Origin: an uncultured Nostoc sp.
GTDB taxonomy: Bacteria > Cyanobacteriota > Cyanobacteriia > Cyanobacteriales > Nostocaceae
NCBI RefSeq assembly: GCF_937863485.1
Contig: NZ_CALMFY010000121.1
Coordinates: 1 to 32,154, forward strand
DNA length: 32,154 nt
Direction: 5' to 3'
Positions 31,769 to 32,154 of this stretch are shown here, piece by piece; the stretch's first letter is position 1; every line of letters begins with the position of its first letter. The position numbers were made by a program, and so were the translations under genes. The notes beneath the pieces are model-generated. The model saw nothing but the letters and a program-made list of their open reading frames with translations, was not told where the DNA came from and searched no databases.

Positions 31769-31972
31769 TCTTGGCTTCTCCTTATATCTTGAGCTTTGAG
31801 GCAATTATCTGCGCTGCTAGCAATTATTACCCGTAAAATTTACTTTTTGATCATTATTGCCTAAGTTCTGAACTATAGCAGTCTAGTTTTGGTGCAACAC
31901 CGATCAATATTTTTGCACTTTAAAAAAGTGTCCAATCCAATGCCATGCTTAATGTCCCAATTAACCCAATGC
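31769..31972. other. promoter region of the lipoprotein operon
   Basis: 204 bases lie between the psbA terminator and the lipoprotein start. On the minus strand TATAGT occurs near 31880 with TTGCAC 14 bases before it, a poorly spaced promoter-like pair. Nothing else was recognised. Confidence 0.3.
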
Positions 31973-32005
31973 AAAAACGCCCCCCCTTTCGGGAGAGCGT
32001 CTTTT
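31973..32005 (-). terminator. psbA Rho-independent terminator
   Basis: Read on the minus strand, GACGCTCTCCC-GAAA-GGGGGGGCGTTTTT forms a stem of about 14 bp with a GAAA tetraloop and a T-run. Three pairs are G-U in the minus-strand RNA but would be C-A mismatches on the plus strand, so the hairpin only works for minus-strand transcripts. It begins 39 bases after the psbA stop. Confidence 0.85.
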
Positions 32006-32044
32006 ACTTATAGATAAGTGTGAGGAGCGGATATCAGATTATGA

Positions 32045-32154
<110 letters not shown>

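Overview
The window comes from a filamentous cyanobacterium of the Nostoc/Anabaena type. It ends in the C-terminus of psbA (photosystem II D1 protein) and carries the cyanobacterial rbp-rpsU gene pair. Copies of the HIP1 octamer GCGATCGC are scattered through it, for example at 23143-23150. Short tandem repeats with periods of 7, 21 and 42 bp and small inverted-repeat elements occupy the intergenic space, as is typical of heterocystous genomes. The window is chromosomal and mostly housekeeping; I see no CRISPR array, prophage, tRNA or rRNA.

Layout. 1-1440: the end of a large secreted FG-GAP/RTX calcium-binding protein, then ten copies of a 21-bp repeat. 1438-4114 (minus): a DUF1338 protein (2-oxoadipate dioxygenase/decarboxylase family) and a class III aminotransferase, separated by nested repeat elements. 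4115-4821: a 119-bp MITE with a clear 5-bp target duplication and a triple 42-bp hairpin repeat. 4822-8806: a DUF1003 membrane protein, an M20D amidohydrolase bracketed by two 31-bp direct repeats, and a flavin monooxygenase with base use unlike its neighbours. 8990-11374 (minus): bioD only 3 bp behind a membrane-anchored Ser/Thr kinase. 12180-14846: prs, a Uma2-family nuclease-like gene, a probable gene fragment and a small unknown gene. 14820-18461 (minus): a 1213-residue CHASE3/HAMP/GAF hybrid histidine kinase with three receiver domains. 19111-20376 (minus): two envelope/stress genes, probably one operon. 20837-22786: rsmI and, divergently, a PfkB-family sugar kinase whose first 28 codons come from a 31-bp duplication. 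22787-25000: a second 21-bp tandem array, an inositol-monophosphatase/CysQ-type phosphatase, and the RRM protein plus rpsU. 25623-29036: a Tat-exported HSL-type esterase and a large-subunit haem catalase (katE). 29356-31768: three cyanobacterial proteins of unknown function, two of them in a probable operon. 31973-32154 (minus): the psbA terminator and the psbA 3' end.

How the genes work together. Most are independent units. Coherent sets are rbp-rpsU (translation and RNA binding), the 19111-20376 stress pair, katE with other stress functions, and possibly the DUF1338/aminotransferase pair, which could remove the nitrogen of 2-aminoadipate and then convert the 2-oxoadipate. The strongest unexplained signals are a hairpin that buries the ribosome binding site of the RRM gene, the recurrent multiples-of-7 tandem arrays in gene gaps, and the mobile-element ends that bracket the amidohydrolase. 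I found no clearly new multi-gene system. Start sites were chosen from ribosome-binding sites and family alignment remembered from general knowledge; no searches were run.
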